This document shows, in pieces, positions 46,688 to 56,531 of a stretch of DNA of 64,000 nt. Source of the DNA: JAAXQD01 sp963790095 (GTDB taxonomy: Bacteria > Desulfobacterota > Desulfobacteria > Desulfobacterales > UBA11574); NCBI GenBank assembly GCA_963790095.1, contig CAWBNO010000017.1, positions 49,123-113,122 of the forward strand, in the 5' to 3' direction. The notes beneath the pieces are model-generated. The model was not told the origin of the DNA, did no database searches, and was given only the letters and a program-made list of their open reading frames with translations. Each line of letters opens with the position of its first letter. The first letter of the stretch is position 1. A program made the position numbers and the translations under genes.

Positions 46688-47227
46688 ATGAGGCATCGTA
46701 TGCGGCTTCTCAAAGAATACACAATTCGATTGGTGTTTACCGCGGGCATCCTATTGGGAGTTCAAATCCCCAATTTTATCGATCAGTACACTCAGAAAAT
46801 CAGCGCACATCAACTTGAAGCCACAAAAAATTTTAGCGGCTTCCAGACGACAGCAGACAAGTTTCACGGGGGCAGCGTTGACGCGTTGATCGAACGACAC
46901 GAAACCAGTAACGATCCCGTATTTAAAGCAGAAGCTGGCCCCATAAAAAAAATCCACTCCAGGATACTGGCATTCTCATCGGAGTTGAAAGCCCTGAACA
47001 CAAACCTCCTGGGCAAAATATTTCATGTTGCATTCAAATCTGACCGTGCGGTCATAAAAGAAACCCTGTCGGAATATTCAGCCACGGTCCCCTTGAACAC
47101 GGATGCCATCATCTGCGGATTGGGGTTGGGCGTGGTTTCGGCCTTGCTGTGCGATCTTTTTTTCTTTGTGCTGAAACTGGTGTTCGGCCGGCGGTTCTCC
47201 AGGCGTGCCGGCCCGGACGCCCTTTGA
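46688..47227 (+). CDS. DUF2937-like membrane protein
   Basis: A 179-residue protein with two transmembrane helices (about residues 10-30 and 140-165) and a helical loop between them. GVQIPNFIDQYTQKISAH near residues 24-41 and FSGFQTTADKFHGGSVDALI near 49-68 fit the DUF2937 family. Function unknown. No strong ribosome site is seen; ATG at 46700 is an alternative start. Confidence 0.7.
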   Translation: MRHRMRLLKEYTIRLVFTAGILLGVQIPNFIDQYTQKISAHQLEATKNFSGFQTTADKFHGGSVDALIERHETSNDPVFKAEAGPIKKIHSRILAFSSELKALNTNLLGKIFHVAFKSDRAVIKETLSEYSATVPLNTDAIICGLGLGVVSALLCDLFFFVLKLVFGRRFSRRAGPDAL

Positions 47228-47345
47228 TACTCCCCGACCACTGCCGGAAACGCCGGGGTAACGGGATGTTATTTAATGGGATTTACCCCGTACGATCTTT
47301 AGGGCCTAAGGGGCAGGCACGATTTTTCAGATTAAAAGATGAGTT

Positions 47346-49031
47346 CTAATAAGTTCCCCGGATTTGCACATTTTGCAGTTCCCGAATAAAGCGACGGCTC
47401 AATTCAATTGAAATGTTGTGTTCGAAAATGTCATTGTCCAGAGTGATGCCTCTGATCTTGCCGTCGTCAAGAAACATTTTTAGGAGATTTTTGCCGATTT
47501 CGATCCGAACCTCCGAGTTGCGAGTGTCGACCGGCCGTTGGCCAACCCCGCCGGCTTCCGCATCCATGTCCTTCAATAATTTCATAAAATTGAGGATTCT
47601 TCCCAACCGCAAAAGGGTCACCACTTGTTTCCGGGTGGTTGTGTGGGACAACGGCAGGGCGCTGGAACGCATCAACGAAAAGGTCCCGGGAAGGATGTTG
47701 AGCGTCCGGCACAAATCAAAATCCCGGCTGCCCGGGGCCGGATAAAAAACGGAAATACCGCCAAGAACTCTTCTGGCGGCTAAAAAGAGCAGGTCATTCA
47801 GGGATTCTTCGGCACTTTGACCGGGCGCACCGACAATCACGTATCCAACGGCGGTCAGGCCGTATGTTTCGGCCAGGTCAAGGGCGTGGTCAAAGGATTC
47901 CCGAACATCGGGACGGTTAAAACGCTCAATCTGGGCCCGGGAAGCCGACCCCAACGAGAGGTTCAAGGACTTGAAACCGGCACCTTGCATGGCGCGGATG
48001 GTCTCTTCATCCAGGGACGACGGCAAGAGTCCGTTCATGGCCCGGAGTTCCAGGTTAGATCCCTTGAAGCGGCTTTGGATCTGCTTCAAAAGATCGAGAA
48101 ACCATTTCTTATCCAAGGCAAGGTTTTCATCTTCAAAGTCTATAAAGCCCACATCATAGCGGGCTACGGCCGTTTCAATCTCCTGCATAACAGATGGGGT
48201 CTTGCGGCGCCGGTAAGGCAGATAAGATGCTGCGCCCACGCTGCAGTAAGTGCATTTAAGGTGGCAGCCCCGGCTGGTAACGATGACCGCGCTGCCTTTA
48301 TTTTTCCTGCGATAAAACTGCTGCTTAACGAGATGAGCCGCCGGCAGGGGCAATCGATCCGGATCCGCCGTGCAGGCCGGCGAATCCACGTGGATGGATC
48401 CGTCTTCCTTTCGAAAGACGATACCCGGTATGGCCTCAAAGCCATGGCCGTTTTTGACGGCCCTGGCCAGCAAGGCCATGGATACCTCGCCTTCGCCCCT
48501 GAGGACAAAATCGATTGCCGGATGCTCCATAGCGCTCATTGGCAGGGCTGTGGGATGGTGCCCGCCCAAAACGATTTTACAGGCCGGGTGAAACTTTTTT
48601 ACAGCCTCGGCCACCTGTAACGCTTCCCGGAAATAGGGTGTGAACAGGGCGGACACACCCACCAGAAATGCTCCGGAAGCGCGGGCAACTCGGCAGATGT
48701 GCTCGAAGCTGTAGCCAAAGTGGCGATAATGATAAAACAGCCCAAAAGGGGATCGGTCCGGCTGGCTGTAGTATTCGCGAACATATGCCATTTCACCCGG
48801 CAGGTCGATGATGCGGGATTTGGAAGCGGCGAGCCCATCGCAGATATCAACCGAAAAGCCCTCCTGCAAAAGAACCGCGGCAATACGCGTCAGTCCGTAT
48901 GGCAGGGTTCTCTTGGCGGTCAGATAAAAGTCCCTGATGGGCGGCTGGATGAGAAGAACATCAACCAGGGTCTTATCGCGTCCGGCATCGGGGACGTTGC
49001 TGCCGAACGTTGATCGGGGGTCGGACCGCAT
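47346..49031 (-). CDS. B12-binding radical SAM enzyme
   Basis: A 561-residue protein with an N-terminal cobalamin-binding Rossmann domain (about residues 25-215; GGHHPTALP and LRGEGEVSM) and a radical SAM barrel whose cluster motif is RGCHLKCTYCS (C256, C260, C263). The C-terminal 120 residues are unassigned. The family includes methyltransferases and ring-forming enzymes acting on lipids, cofactors and peptides; the substrate cannot be told here. A strong palindromic site cluster lies 78-124 nt before the start. It is the last gene before the tRNA-Glu remnant. Confidence 0.85.
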   Translation of the reverse strand: MRSDPRSTFGSNVPDAGRDKTLVDVLLIQPPIRDFYLTAKRTLPYGLTRIAAVLLQEGFSVDICDGLAASKSRIIDLPGEMAYVREYYSQPDRSPFGLFYHYRHFGYSFEHICRVARASGAFLVGVSALFTPYFREALQVAEAVKKFHPACKIVLGGHHPTALPMSAMEHPAIDFVLRGEGEVSMALLARAVKNGHGFEAIPGIVFRKEDGSIHVDSPACTADPDRLPLPAAHLVKQQFYRRKNKGSAVIVTSRGCHLKCTYCSVGAASYLPYRRRKTPSVMQEIETAVARYDVGFIDFEDENLALDKKWFLDLLKQIQSRFKGSNLELRAMNGLLPSSLDEETIRAMQGAGFKSLNLSLGSASRAQIERFNRPDVRESFDHALDLAETYGLTAVGYVIVGAPGQSAEESLNDLLFLAARRVLGGISVFYPAPGSRDFDLCRTLNILPGTFSLMRSSALPLSHTTTRKQVVTLLRLGRILNFMKLLKDMDAEAGGVGQRPVDTRNSEVRIEIGKNLLKMFLDDGKIRGITLDNDIFEHNISIELSRRFIRELQNVQIRGTY

Positions 49032-49108
49032 CGCTACCGCCTTTTCAAGCTGTGAGTTGAGGATTACAACAATTCCGCCACCGGAATCAGCAGAAATTCT
49101 TCGATTAC

Positions 49109-49155
49109 AATTTACTTAACGTTTTGAGTAAATTTACTCATAATATTGAGTAAAT
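49109..49155. promoter_or_regulatory. operator cluster before the B12 radical SAM gene
   Basis: TGAGTAAATTTACTCA is a perfect 16-nt palindrome at 49125-49140. A third half-site TTGAGTAAAT follows at 49146 and an inverted ATTTACTTAA precedes at about 49110. The placement fits a regulator binding site for the leftward gene; the regulator is not identified. The rest of 49032-49314 shows nothing clear. Confidence 0.6.
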
Positions 49156-49314
49156 GCCAACAGCGCTCATCTAACCCCTTATATCTTATAGGATGAATTT
49201 AAACAACTATGGGGGTCGTCCATTAAAGGGTGGGTCACCAAAGGAATATATCGATCTTATGGACAATACAGTTAAAATTCCCGGCGAATAAGGGATCTTC
49301 GACCGGCCTTGGAA

Positions 49315-49345
49315 ACAAAAAAGCCCGGTGACGTTTACCGGGCTT
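49315..49345 (-). terminator. rho-independent terminator after the tRNA-Glu fragment
   Basis: On the minus strand AAGCCCGGT/ACCGGGCTT is followed by six T residues, 12 nt past the tRNA 3' end. It is the likely native tRNA-Glu terminator. Confidence 0.85.
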
Positions 49346-49356
49346 GATGATTTCGG

Positions 49357-49409
49357 TGGCGTCCCCAAGGGGATTTGAACCCCTGCTGCCGACGTGAAAG
49401 GCCGTAACA
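49357..49409 (-). pseudogene. tRNA-Glu 3' half (probable attachment site)
   Basis: From the 3' end, with encoded CCA: acceptor strand TGGGGAC, T arm AGGGG-TTCAAAT-CCCCT, variable loop CAGC, anticodon stem GTCGG and loop CTTTCAC with anticodon TTC. The D arm and 5' acceptor strand are missing; sequence beyond about 49405 is unrelated. Such 3' fragments are left when an integrative element inserts into a tRNA gene. The element would extend to the right. Confidence 0.8.
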
Positions 49410-49537
49410 GCAGATCGAACAAGAGCAGGAAAATACTACATAAATTAATTATATCAAAAAGTTAACTGATTTGAGCATAGTACCTAATCATACCCAAAAG
49501 TACCTCAAAATAACTATCTGAGGAAGCTGTCTACTTC

Positions 49538-50259
49538 CTATGTACTTCCATCAAACGTGTCTGTTATCATATTTAGTTTCAAAATCTTACCATTGGGACA
49601 AACATACTGATCTTTGGCTTCATTATATGTGAAATCTTCTAAAACAAATTTCTTTTCTTTTTTAACCTGACCTCTTGTCTGCGTTGAAAACCGTGGATCT
49701 CGTTTTCGAAAATAGATATCAGGGATATAGGCATCCAGTTCCTCTTGTTGGCACTTTTCCAAATTGCGGTGACTATGATAATTGGTATCGGCAGTTAAAA
49801 TTTTGTCCTTAAAATAATCCGTTGGCTTTCCAATCTTCTGTAAGTTTTCTTTTGCTCCATCAAGCATGGGAGAAACATGGTCATGGTCTTGACCCCTACC
49901 AAAGGCTTCGGCGTGAACGATCACCTGATGTTTTTTATCCACCAGCGTTTGCCCATTGTAACCTTGAATCGTACCATGGGATGTCTTCATTTTGGCTGAT
50001 TCGTTATCCGTAATATTGCTCTGGATTTCTTTACCTGTTGTCCCTATCTTAGCATCGTTTTCCTTTAGCCACTTCTCAATTCGATCGGCTTGCTTTTGTA
50101 ATTTCTCAATCTGTTTCTCACGGTTTGATAGCTCGGTTAAACCATCGCTGTCGTTTTTATCGGCTTCAATCTGTTCTGATAATAATCGCTTGACTGATCT
50201 TCAAGTGAAACAGGAATGAACAATTTTTGTGAATAATCGTAACGTTTATATTTGGCCAT
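49538..50259 (-). pseudogene. broken IS1182-type transposase
   Basis: The minus strand starts MAKYKRYDYSQKLFIPVSLE, the usual opening of IS1182-family transposases, but then jumps after about 22 residues with a frame change to a coiled region (ending TDNESAKMKTSHGTIQGYN). About 150 residues of the catalytic N-terminal half are missing. The 150-residue frame 49538-49990 carries the DDE-domain part with GYNGQTLVDKKHQVI and HAEAFGRGQDHDHVSPML, and ends early. The element is inactive. GGAAGG precedes the ATG. Confidence 0.8.
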
Positions 50260-50676
50260 CTTTCCTTCCAATTAATCGTTGATATGTTCAACATTATAGT
50301 GCTTTCAATCATCTCTTTCATATCACTTAACAACTTATTTTAAAAGGAAATAATAAACTTTTTAAAGAAAAATTGCAAAAGAGTTTTTACTCATTGAAAG
50401 GGATATTTAAAGGAAGGCTAAAAAATAATAATGTAGCAAAGTCCTAAAAAATATAACCGGGAACTGAACCTTTTTCGACAGTCTCTGCAGATATCTCAGG
50501 TCGGCGCTATGTTGGAGGTATCAAAGGTTTCACACCAACCCCTTAAACCTCAATATATTGTGTGGCTGTTATAATAAGAAAAGCGTGGAATTTTATCATC
50601 AATCCACGCTTTTCTTATTTAGGTCACAGTAATCAATGATAGTCGGAGGACTCTAAGCCTTTTTCTGATGGTTGTT
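50260..50676. other. intergenic remnant region with a diverged repeat
   Basis: AT-rich, no gene. Positions 50470-50535 contain TATCAAAGGTTTCAC-type sequence like the repeats at 54021 and 60939. A hairpin terminator lies at 50573-50619. Confidence 0.4.
50573..50619. terminator. bidirectional hairpin terminator
   Basis: A perfect 17-bp stem with AATAAGAAAAGCGTGGA on one side and its complement on the other; T-rich on both ends. It lies just past the stop of the HAD phosphatase. Confidence 0.75.
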
Positions 50677-51687
50677 TTATTTGAGCTGAAAAGGATAAAT
50701 AACCTTCCAGTCTTTCTTCATGTCCACTAGGGTCCAGCCACTATTGAACGCTTCATCCAGCGCCTTATCCAGATGACCAATTTTCGACTTTCTATCATAG
50801 GCCCACTCCCGCTCTGCGTCGGTATGACGTACAAGGAGCATATATCGTGCACCTTTCCCGGCCGAGGTCCATTGAAGCATCTGCAGGTCGCCATCTGAAT
50901 TGCCGAAGGCCGCAATAGGACGACGGCCTATGTGCTGGTTGATACCCACGGGTTTGCCAGCTTTATCGTCGATAAAATTGACTTCTGGAAGCCGGACAAG
51001 CACGGGTTGACCATTACGCATTTCAAATTTTGTCTTTATGCTCGAGCCTATCACTTGTTCCGGTGGGATACCGTAAACACGCTCCGTCCAGGGTCGCATG
51101 AACTCGATACCTCCGCCGGAGACGATGTAGGACTTAAAGCCATTGGCGCGGAGATAGGCAAGCAGTTCAAGCATCGGCTGATAGACCATGTCCGTGTATG
51201 GACGGCCGGTCTTGGGATGCTTTGCCGTGGCCAGCCAATCCTTTACGGCTTGCGAAAACTCCTCGGTTGTGTTGCCGGCGTGAGTCGCCATGACAAGTTC
51301 GAACAACGCGTGTTCGCCGCCGGCCAGGACCGTCTTGAAATCACCCTCGAGCACCGCCTTAAAAGGCTGCTTGTCTTTCCATTCGGGATGCATCGGTGCG
51401 AGGGCCTTTACCCGGTCAATGGCAAAGAAGAGCTGAAAATACATCGGCTGCTCACTCCAGAGAGTACCGTCGTTGTCAAAAGTGGCAATGCGTTGCTCCG
51501 GGACCACAAAGTCCGGACTGCCGGGTTGGGTCACGCGGTTTACGAAGTCTATAATAGATCGTTTGGCGGTACCTTCGTTCCAGGAGGGAAGAGGATCTCC
51601 AGCTTCGGCCGAGTTTGCCAACATCCCTATTGCGATTAAAAGCAATACAAATCCAACCATCCTGCGGCAAACAAAAGCATATTTCAT
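50677..51687 (-). CDS. secreted HAD-superfamily phosphatase
   Basis: A 336-residue acid-phosphatase-like protein. A signal peptide occupies about residues 1-29 (hydrophobic VGFVLLLIAIGMLA, cleavage after SAEA). Motif I is DNDGTLW (D71, D73), motif II lies in YIVSGGG near 200, and motif III/IV is FIDDKAGKP ... AFGNSDGDLQML. It likely acts in the periplasm on a phosphate ester. GGAGGAGG precedes ATG 51687; the open frame extends 70 codons further up but without homology. The arylsulfatase gene lies upstream on the same strand. Confidence 0.88.
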   Translation of the reverse strand: MKYAFVCRRMVGFVLLLIAIGMLANSAEAGDPLPSWNEGTAKRSIIDFVNRVTQPGSPDFVVPEQRIATFDNDGTLWSEQPMYFQLFFAIDRVKALAPMHPEWKDKQPFKAVLEGDFKTVLAGGEHALFELVMATHAGNTTEEFSQAVKDWLATAKHPKTGRPYTDMVYQPMLELLAYLRANGFKSYIVSGGGIEFMRPWTERVYGIPPEQVIGSSIKTKFEMRNGQPVLVRLPEVNFIDDKAGKPVGINQHIGRRPIAAFGNSDGDLQMLQWTSAGKGARYMLLVRHTDAEREWAYDRKSKIGHLDKALDEAFNSGWTLVDMKKDWKVIYPFQLK

Positions 51688-51941
51688 ATCCTCCTCCTTT
51701 TCTGATTCGCCCGGACTAACCCCGCGACGGTAGACAACAAATTCTCGTGCCTGTATTTTTCTTGTGGAGTTGGCAATACTACGAATATCATTATTGACAA
51801 CTGTTAAGCGAAGTCCCCCCACTCTAAAGTGGGAAGATTCTTCTGTGCGGCAGTGCTTCACCGCAGGAAACAGGCCCTTAAATCCTTCATACAACATTTA
51901 GCCCGATTTCTCCATTGCCGTACCCAGTGCCAGGACCGAGG

Positions 51942-53489
51942 TTATTTTGAAGGCGGTACCAGTTTTTTTATCACCTGATCGATGGTGAAGCTGGCCGCCT
52001 CCTGACGCGGCGGGAACTCCTTGAATGTCGCCAGGAACTTACCAACATAAGCCTGTGCCGGAATAAGCAGAAAAGCATGGTCCAGATACCAATCCCAGTA
52101 AGTGTTCGACGTGATGGATGCCCTTTCATACGGATCCGTTCGCAGATTGAAGAGCCAGGGAAGGCGTGTTTTCACATACGGCTCGCTCCAGACCAGCATG
52201 GTGCCCGGCGCCCTCTGCTGGGCGAAGACCACTTTCCAGTTGTCGTAGCGCAGCGCCGTGAGATCTCCGTCGTCGGAGAAGTAAATAAATTCCTCCCGGG
52301 GACTCTTTTCCGTCCTACCGGTCAGATAGGGCAGAAAGTTGTACCCGTCCAGGTGCACCTTAAATTTCTTGTTTCCGGCTGTGTGGCCTTTTTTCAGTTT
52401 ATCCTTGATATCGGGTTCTCCGGCGGCGGCCAACAAGGTGGGCATCCAGTCCAGGTGTGACATGATGTCGTTGGAAATAGCGCCTGCCTTGATCTTACCG
52501 GGCCAGCGCACCATAGCGGGAACGCGGTAAGCGCCTTCCCAGTTGGAGTTCTTTTCGTTTCGAAACGGCGTCATGGCGGCATCGGGCCAGCTGTTCATAT
52601 GCGGACCGTTATCGGTGCCGTACATGACAATAGTATTCTCAGCCATACCCAACTCATCAAGTTTGTCGAGCACCGTACCCACGTTCTGATCATGTTCGAT
52701 CATGGCATCGTGATAGACGCTCTGCCAGCGCCCTGACTGCCCCACGATATCCTCAGGGACGTGGGTCCGGAAGTGCATATGGGTAAAGTTCACCCAAACA
52801 AAAACGGGTTTACCGGCGTTGTGCTGCTTTTCAATGAAACCTGCAGCCCTTGCGGCAACATCCCTATCAACAGTTTCCATCCGTTTCCTGGTCAGCGGGC
52901 CCGTATCCTCGATCTTTTGCTCGCCGTTTGGAAGGGCAAAGCTGTGGATCACACCGCGGGGTCCGAACTTCTTGTGAAATTCCGGGTTCTTCGGATAGTC
53001 GGGATGCTCCGGCTCCTCCTCGGCATTCAGATGGTACAGGTTGCCGTAGAACTCATCAAAGCCGTGATTCGTAGGCAGCATGTCGTCCTTATCGCCTAAA
53101 TGGTTCTTACCGAACTGGCCGGTGGCATAGCCCAATGGTTTGAGCATCTCTGCAATCGTTGGATCTTCCTTGCGCATGCCCAGATCGGCGCCCGGCATGC
53201 CCACTTTGCTCAGACCGGTACGAAAGACACTCTGACCGGTGATAAAGGCCGATCGACCGGCCGTGCAACTCTGCTCGGCGTAATAGTCGGTAAAGATCAT
53301 CCCCTCTTTTGCGACGCGGTCGATGTTGGGCGTCTGGTAGCCCATCAAGCCCATGGAGTAAGCACTGATGTTGGATTGTCCGATATCGTCACCCCAGATG
53401 ATGACGATGTTCGGTTTTTCTGTCTTAGCAAACGCAATAGCAGTAAAACAGAACGATAAAACCAGAAGCAGAGTTATAATCTTTTTCAT
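51942..53489 (-). CDS. secreted arylsulfatase
   Basis: Hydrolyses sulfate esters in the periplasm. It has a signal peptide (residues 1-21) and the metal-binding GDD at 33-35. The sulfatase signature CTAGRSAFITGQ starts at C75, which must be converted to formylglycine; TDNGPH and SHLDWMPTLLAAAG complete the fold. 515 residues is typical. The Cys-type signature needs a formylglycine-generating enzyme or anaerobic sulfatase maturase; neither is in the window. It is upstream of the HAD phosphatase with a 254-nt gap. Confidence 0.93.
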   Translation of the reverse strand: MKKIITLLLVLSFCFTAIAFAKTEKPNIVIIWGDDIGQSNISAYSMGLMGYQTPNIDRVAKEGMIFTDYYAEQSCTAGRSAFITGQSVFRTGLSKVGMPGADLGMRKEDPTIAEMLKPLGYATGQFGKNHLGDKDDMLPTNHGFDEFYGNLYHLNAEEEPEHPDYPKNPEFHKKFGPRGVIHSFALPNGEQKIEDTGPLTRKRMETVDRDVAARAAGFIEKQHNAGKPVFVWVNFTHMHFRTHVPEDIVGQSGRWQSVYHDAMIEHDQNVGTVLDKLDELGMAENTIVMYGTDNGPHMNSWPDAAMTPFRNEKNSNWEGAYRVPAMVRWPGKIKAGAISNDIMSHLDWMPTLLAAAGEPDIKDKLKKGHTAGNKKFKVHLDGYNFLPYLTGRTEKSPREEFIYFSDDGDLTALRYDNWKVVFAQQRAPGTMLVWSEPYVKTRLPWLFNLRTDPYERASITSNTYWDWYLDHAFLLIPAQAYVGKFLATFKEFPPRQEAASFTIDQVIKKLVPPSK

Positions 53490-54324
53490 TTTCTCCCTCC
53501 TTTTCGAGTTCAGGGTTCAGATTTGCCTGACGATAATTATGAGGATCCGTAATAATGAGTGTCCTTATTTCTCAATTATTTATAATAGAGCAATACCCAT
53601 GCCAAAATGGTTTAACTTTATAATTGTTTGTTATTTAAGACAAAAACTGAGGATGAATCAAATATATGTCTTATAATGTTATGGATGAAACATTTCTGTA
53701 TCATGAAATAGCGTGTCTCAAAATTTAAAATATCAGCTTTTTTTAGGATTTGTTTATAAAAAATGATCGGAGAAATGAGGATTATTTTTTATGAATCTTG
53801 AATGGTGGAGGAGTGGCACATTCCTTGATAGTGTTCAGTGGCTCAAATCAAAAAATAGTGCGGGATTCAATCAATATTCCTCATTCGGAAAAAATAAAAC
53901 GGATACCATATGTTGTGTTCTGCTTTTCAGTCTTCAAACTTTTGATATATTGAGATTATCATAGAAAATCAAGAGCTTGATAACGTGACGAAATTATAGT
54001 TAGATCAGCCGCTATAGTTTGGTGATACGGTATTATGTTATCACAGAAAAATCAAGCACTTGATACTTGGGCATTATTGCAGATATCAAAAGTTTCGGAC
54101 AGTAATAAGGCAGGGCCATTTTTGAGCCCTGCCAATGGAGATCCGAGAAATGGTTAAAACATATTAATCCAAAATCGCAAATTATGCGTAATATTCAAAT
54201 ATTGATAAATTTCGGTTATATCAGAAGCTCAGGCTCTTGATAGCCAGACGAAATTTCAGTCAGCTCAGCAGTTATCAAAAGCGGTTACGTTGCCAAGACA
54301 CAAGCTGAGTCAAAGTGATAGTCG
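53490..54324. other. 835-nt AT-rich non-coding region with repeats
   Basis: No convincing gene. The repeat at 54021-54100 matches 60939-61018. A second diverged unit at 54190-54290 has TATCAGAAGCTCAGGCTCTTGATAG-like content. A 57-codon frame from 53791 was rejected. Confidence 0.5.
54021..54100 (+). repeat. island repeat, copy A
   Basis: Shares GTGATACGGT, TATCACAGAAA, ATCAAGCA and TTGATA blocks and TATC.AA.GTTTCGGA with 60939-61018, about 75-80 percent by eye. Inside it TGATACGG and TTATCAC form a small hairpin. Confidence 0.7.
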
Positions 54325-54720
54325 TTATGTAATAATTTGGGTCAACTTGGCTCTTAAAGCATCAATGCTATACTGATAGTCTATAGCTTTAAAAGGAATG
54401 CGGTTTAGCGCTTGGTTCAAGGCCATAGGCTCAAGGTAGTTTAATCCTCCCGAACTTTCAACTCGATCAAACACTTCATCAAAACTTCGATTTCATTAAC
54501 TTTCGATATTCTAATTTTATTTGAAAAGCAAGATCATTCGGCTTACAGGAACAAAAAACGAGTATAGGGTTTGATCATTGGTAAAAAGAACACACTTTCT
54601 CCTGTCAATTCGTAGTAAATTTGCATGCCAACCGCCAATGTACCCGAATTTTGGTAATTCTTCGGTTGGCTTGACTTTCAGTTCCTTAAACAGTTTTTGA
54701 GTACACCGGATAAGCTGCAT
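54325..54720 (-). pseudogene. broken DUF6933-type gene
   Basis: The first 67 residues (LIRCTQKLFKELKVKP, then NLLRIDRRKCVLFTNDQTLY) match the DUF6933 family. The frame then meets several clustered stops (54493-54519). The same frame reopens with FDEVFDRVESSGGLN and ends NRIPFKAIDYQYSIDALRAK, which looks like the family C-terminus. The middle is missing or decayed. It is 6 nt downstream of the 119-residue gene. Confidence 0.65.
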
Positions 54721-54726
54721 AGCTCG

Positions 54727-55086
54727 TTAGATGATTTGTATTTTAAAGCGATTGTCAAAATTCATTCTTTCAAGGAAGTTCCTTGCCTGCTCAATTTCCT
54801 CTTTATCAACTTTTCTTAAATCCAAATCAAATTGGTGATGATTGGTGATGATTCTTACAAGGTCATCGCCAAATTCGATTTTCTTTAACATGTCATCTTC
54901 TTCGTTCAGCCAAGCTTCGTCAGAGACTCTTACACCTCGTTCGGATTCATAGAGGAACACTTCGTACTCTGGGGTTCGCATAAGAATCAGGCTTCTGATG
55001 TCATCTAAATCCGCTTGCCAAATCGCGAATGATAAAATCAGATCTGGCGGATCATCCTCAATATTGATAAAAGAAACAATTTCCAT
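54727..55086 (-). CDS. small acidic hypothetical protein
   Basis: A 119-residue acidic protein, rich in Asp and Glu, of unknown family. It is predicted mixed alpha/beta with a C-terminal helix (KVDKEEIEQARNFLERMNF). No strong ribosome site. It lies directly before the DUF6933 remnant on the same strand; the two may once have formed an operon. Confidence 0.6.
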   Translation of the reverse strand: MEIVSFINIEDDPPDLILSFAIWQADLDDIRSLILMRTPEYEVFLYESERGVRVSDEAWLNEEDDMLKKIEFGDDLVRIITNHHQFDLDLRKVDKEEIEQARNFLERMNFDNRFKIQII

Positions 55087-55178
55087 AACTTTTTTCCGCC
55101 TTACATCAGGGTTGAGAAGCCACTGGATAAAGCAGGGAAACTATGCCACAGGCTATACGGCTCCTCCCTAACCTTTGG

Positions 55179-55700
55179 CTATGTGCTTGTGATATATTTA
55201 ATTAACCGATTGTTTTCTCTCACTAATTTATATTGTAAGTTTATATCTTTTCTCATATTTTTACCGATAGTTACATTATGATGACGTATAAGACCATCAC
55301 AAATTATTTTATTTCCAAAATTTAAAATTGCTGTATCGATTATTGAAAATTTGTCGGGAGTTAATTGTCCAATTGAATCAGTAATGCCTAAAACGCAATA
55401 TATTAAATTTGATGAGCTACTGAGCAATAAAGAATGTTTCTTAAGCGTTTTTAAATAAATAAACGTTTCCTTGATGCCGCTTTGAATGTTTTTCAAAATA
55501 ATCTTTTGACTTTTATTAATATTTTCTTCACGTGAAACAAACTCATTAATAATATTGGTATCCTCAAATAATATATCTCTTGCTTCTATATAGTCTTCGA
55601 ACGATTTAACTTCTTCCCTAAATTCTTTTTGAAAAATAAATTGAAGTAAGGGTTTATAAAGGGATAGAAATTCTTGTGCATGCTCGGGTGACAATATCAT
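55179..55700 (-). CDS. hypothetical helical protein
   Basis: A 173-residue, mostly helical, AT-rich-coded protein. I do not recognise a family. It opens MILSPEHAQEFLSLYKPLLQ and has no membrane segment or metal motif. Base composition is lower in G+C than the housekeeping genes, as is common in this island. Confidence 0.6.
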   Translation of the reverse strand: MILSPEHAQEFLSLYKPLLQFIFQKEFREEVKSFEDYIEARDILFEDTNIINEFVSREENINKSQKIILKNIQSGIKETFIYLKTLKKHSLLLSSSSNLIYCVLGITDSIGQLTPDKFSIIDTAILNFGNKIICDGLIRHHNVTIGKNMRKDINLQYKLVRENNRLIKYITST

Positions 55701-55932
55701 TTTTTTTTAACACACTATAATACTTTTATACGGCAGTTTATTTATTACTTCAACTAGTGGTTACTATCAATAAGCAAACCTAAAACGAATTATTGCATTA
55801 TGTATTTTGTACCCAAAATTCAATATCACCGACTTTGGGTAAACAGCTCATAGATACTCCAATTGGGATATTTATTTCATCGGAACATGCTGGAATTCTT
55901 TTTCGTTTTTAAATTTAACTGATAACATATCA

Positions 55933-56451
55933 TCAATTTTCTGATATTTGATTTAGATCTGCAGAAATTCCGTTCAAGAGTTGTCTCGGGTCAAATTCGA
56001 TATCTGGTTTTTTATTAATAAGTGTATCAGGCAACTGTTCAACAAATATTTTTATCTGATCACGAATCCGGCGGTAATGTTGCATGGCCTCTTCTTCTTC
56101 CCGGGCATTTTCAGAGAGCCTCGGTGGGTCCTCAAAACCGACATGGATGACGCTGGTTTTTGCCGGAAAAGTGGGGCATTTTTTTTGGGCGTTATCACAA
56201 AGGGTTATTACATAATCAAATTCGACACCTTTGATTTCATCAATAGATGTTGAACTTTGACTTGAGATGTTAATTCCGACTTCTGCCATGGCCTTGACGG
56301 CCCGCGGATCGATTCCTTTGGGATCTATCCCGGCGGAACGGGCATCTATCTCATCTTTTTTCAACTGACGTGTAAACCCTTCGGCCATCTGACTACGGCA
56401 GGAGTTTCCAGTGCAGAGAAACAGGATTTTTAGTTTTTTGGTATTTTCCAT
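55933..56451 (-). CDS. arsC: thioredoxin-linked arsenate reductase
   Basis: Reduces arsenate to arsenite with electrons from thioredoxin. The fold is that of low-molecular-weight tyrosine phosphatases. The P-loop CTGNSCRS starts at C13, and the redox pair C85 and C92 (CDNAQKKC) is spaced as in S. aureus ArsC (C82, C89). The catalytic Asp lies in DPPRLSENAREEEE. At 172 residues it is about 40 longer than the family, with a C-terminal extension. No arsR, arsB or acr3 is adjacent, which is unusual. GAGGG precedes the ATG. Confidence 0.92.
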   Translation of the reverse strand: MENTKKLKILFLCTGNSCRSQMAEGFTRQLKKDEIDARSAGIDPKGIDPRAVKAMAEVGINISSQSSTSIDEIKGVEFDYVITLCDNAQKKCPTFPAKTSVIHVGFEDPPRLSENAREEEEAMQHYRRIRDQIKIFVEQLPDTLINKKPDIEFDPRQLLNGISADLNQISEN

Positions 56452-56531
56452 TATATTTTACCCTCTTTCAACACGATTGCAAGATGGTCCACCCCCATCA
56501 TGTGCATTGATACTTTCCACCTTCGTGGCCC

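Noticed and set aside
49357..49409. Complete tRNA gene
   Set aside because: Only the 3' half is present; no D arm or 5' acceptor strand can be found upstream.
53791..53964. 57-codon open frame (MNLEWWRSGTFLDSVQWL...) with a distant GAGG
   Set aside because: Poor ribosome-site spacing, its 3' end runs into a repeat unit, and nothing in it resembles a family.
54517..54720. DUF6933 frame as another selenoprotein candidate
   Set aside because: The first stop is TAA and several stops cluster after it; this is decay, not recoding.
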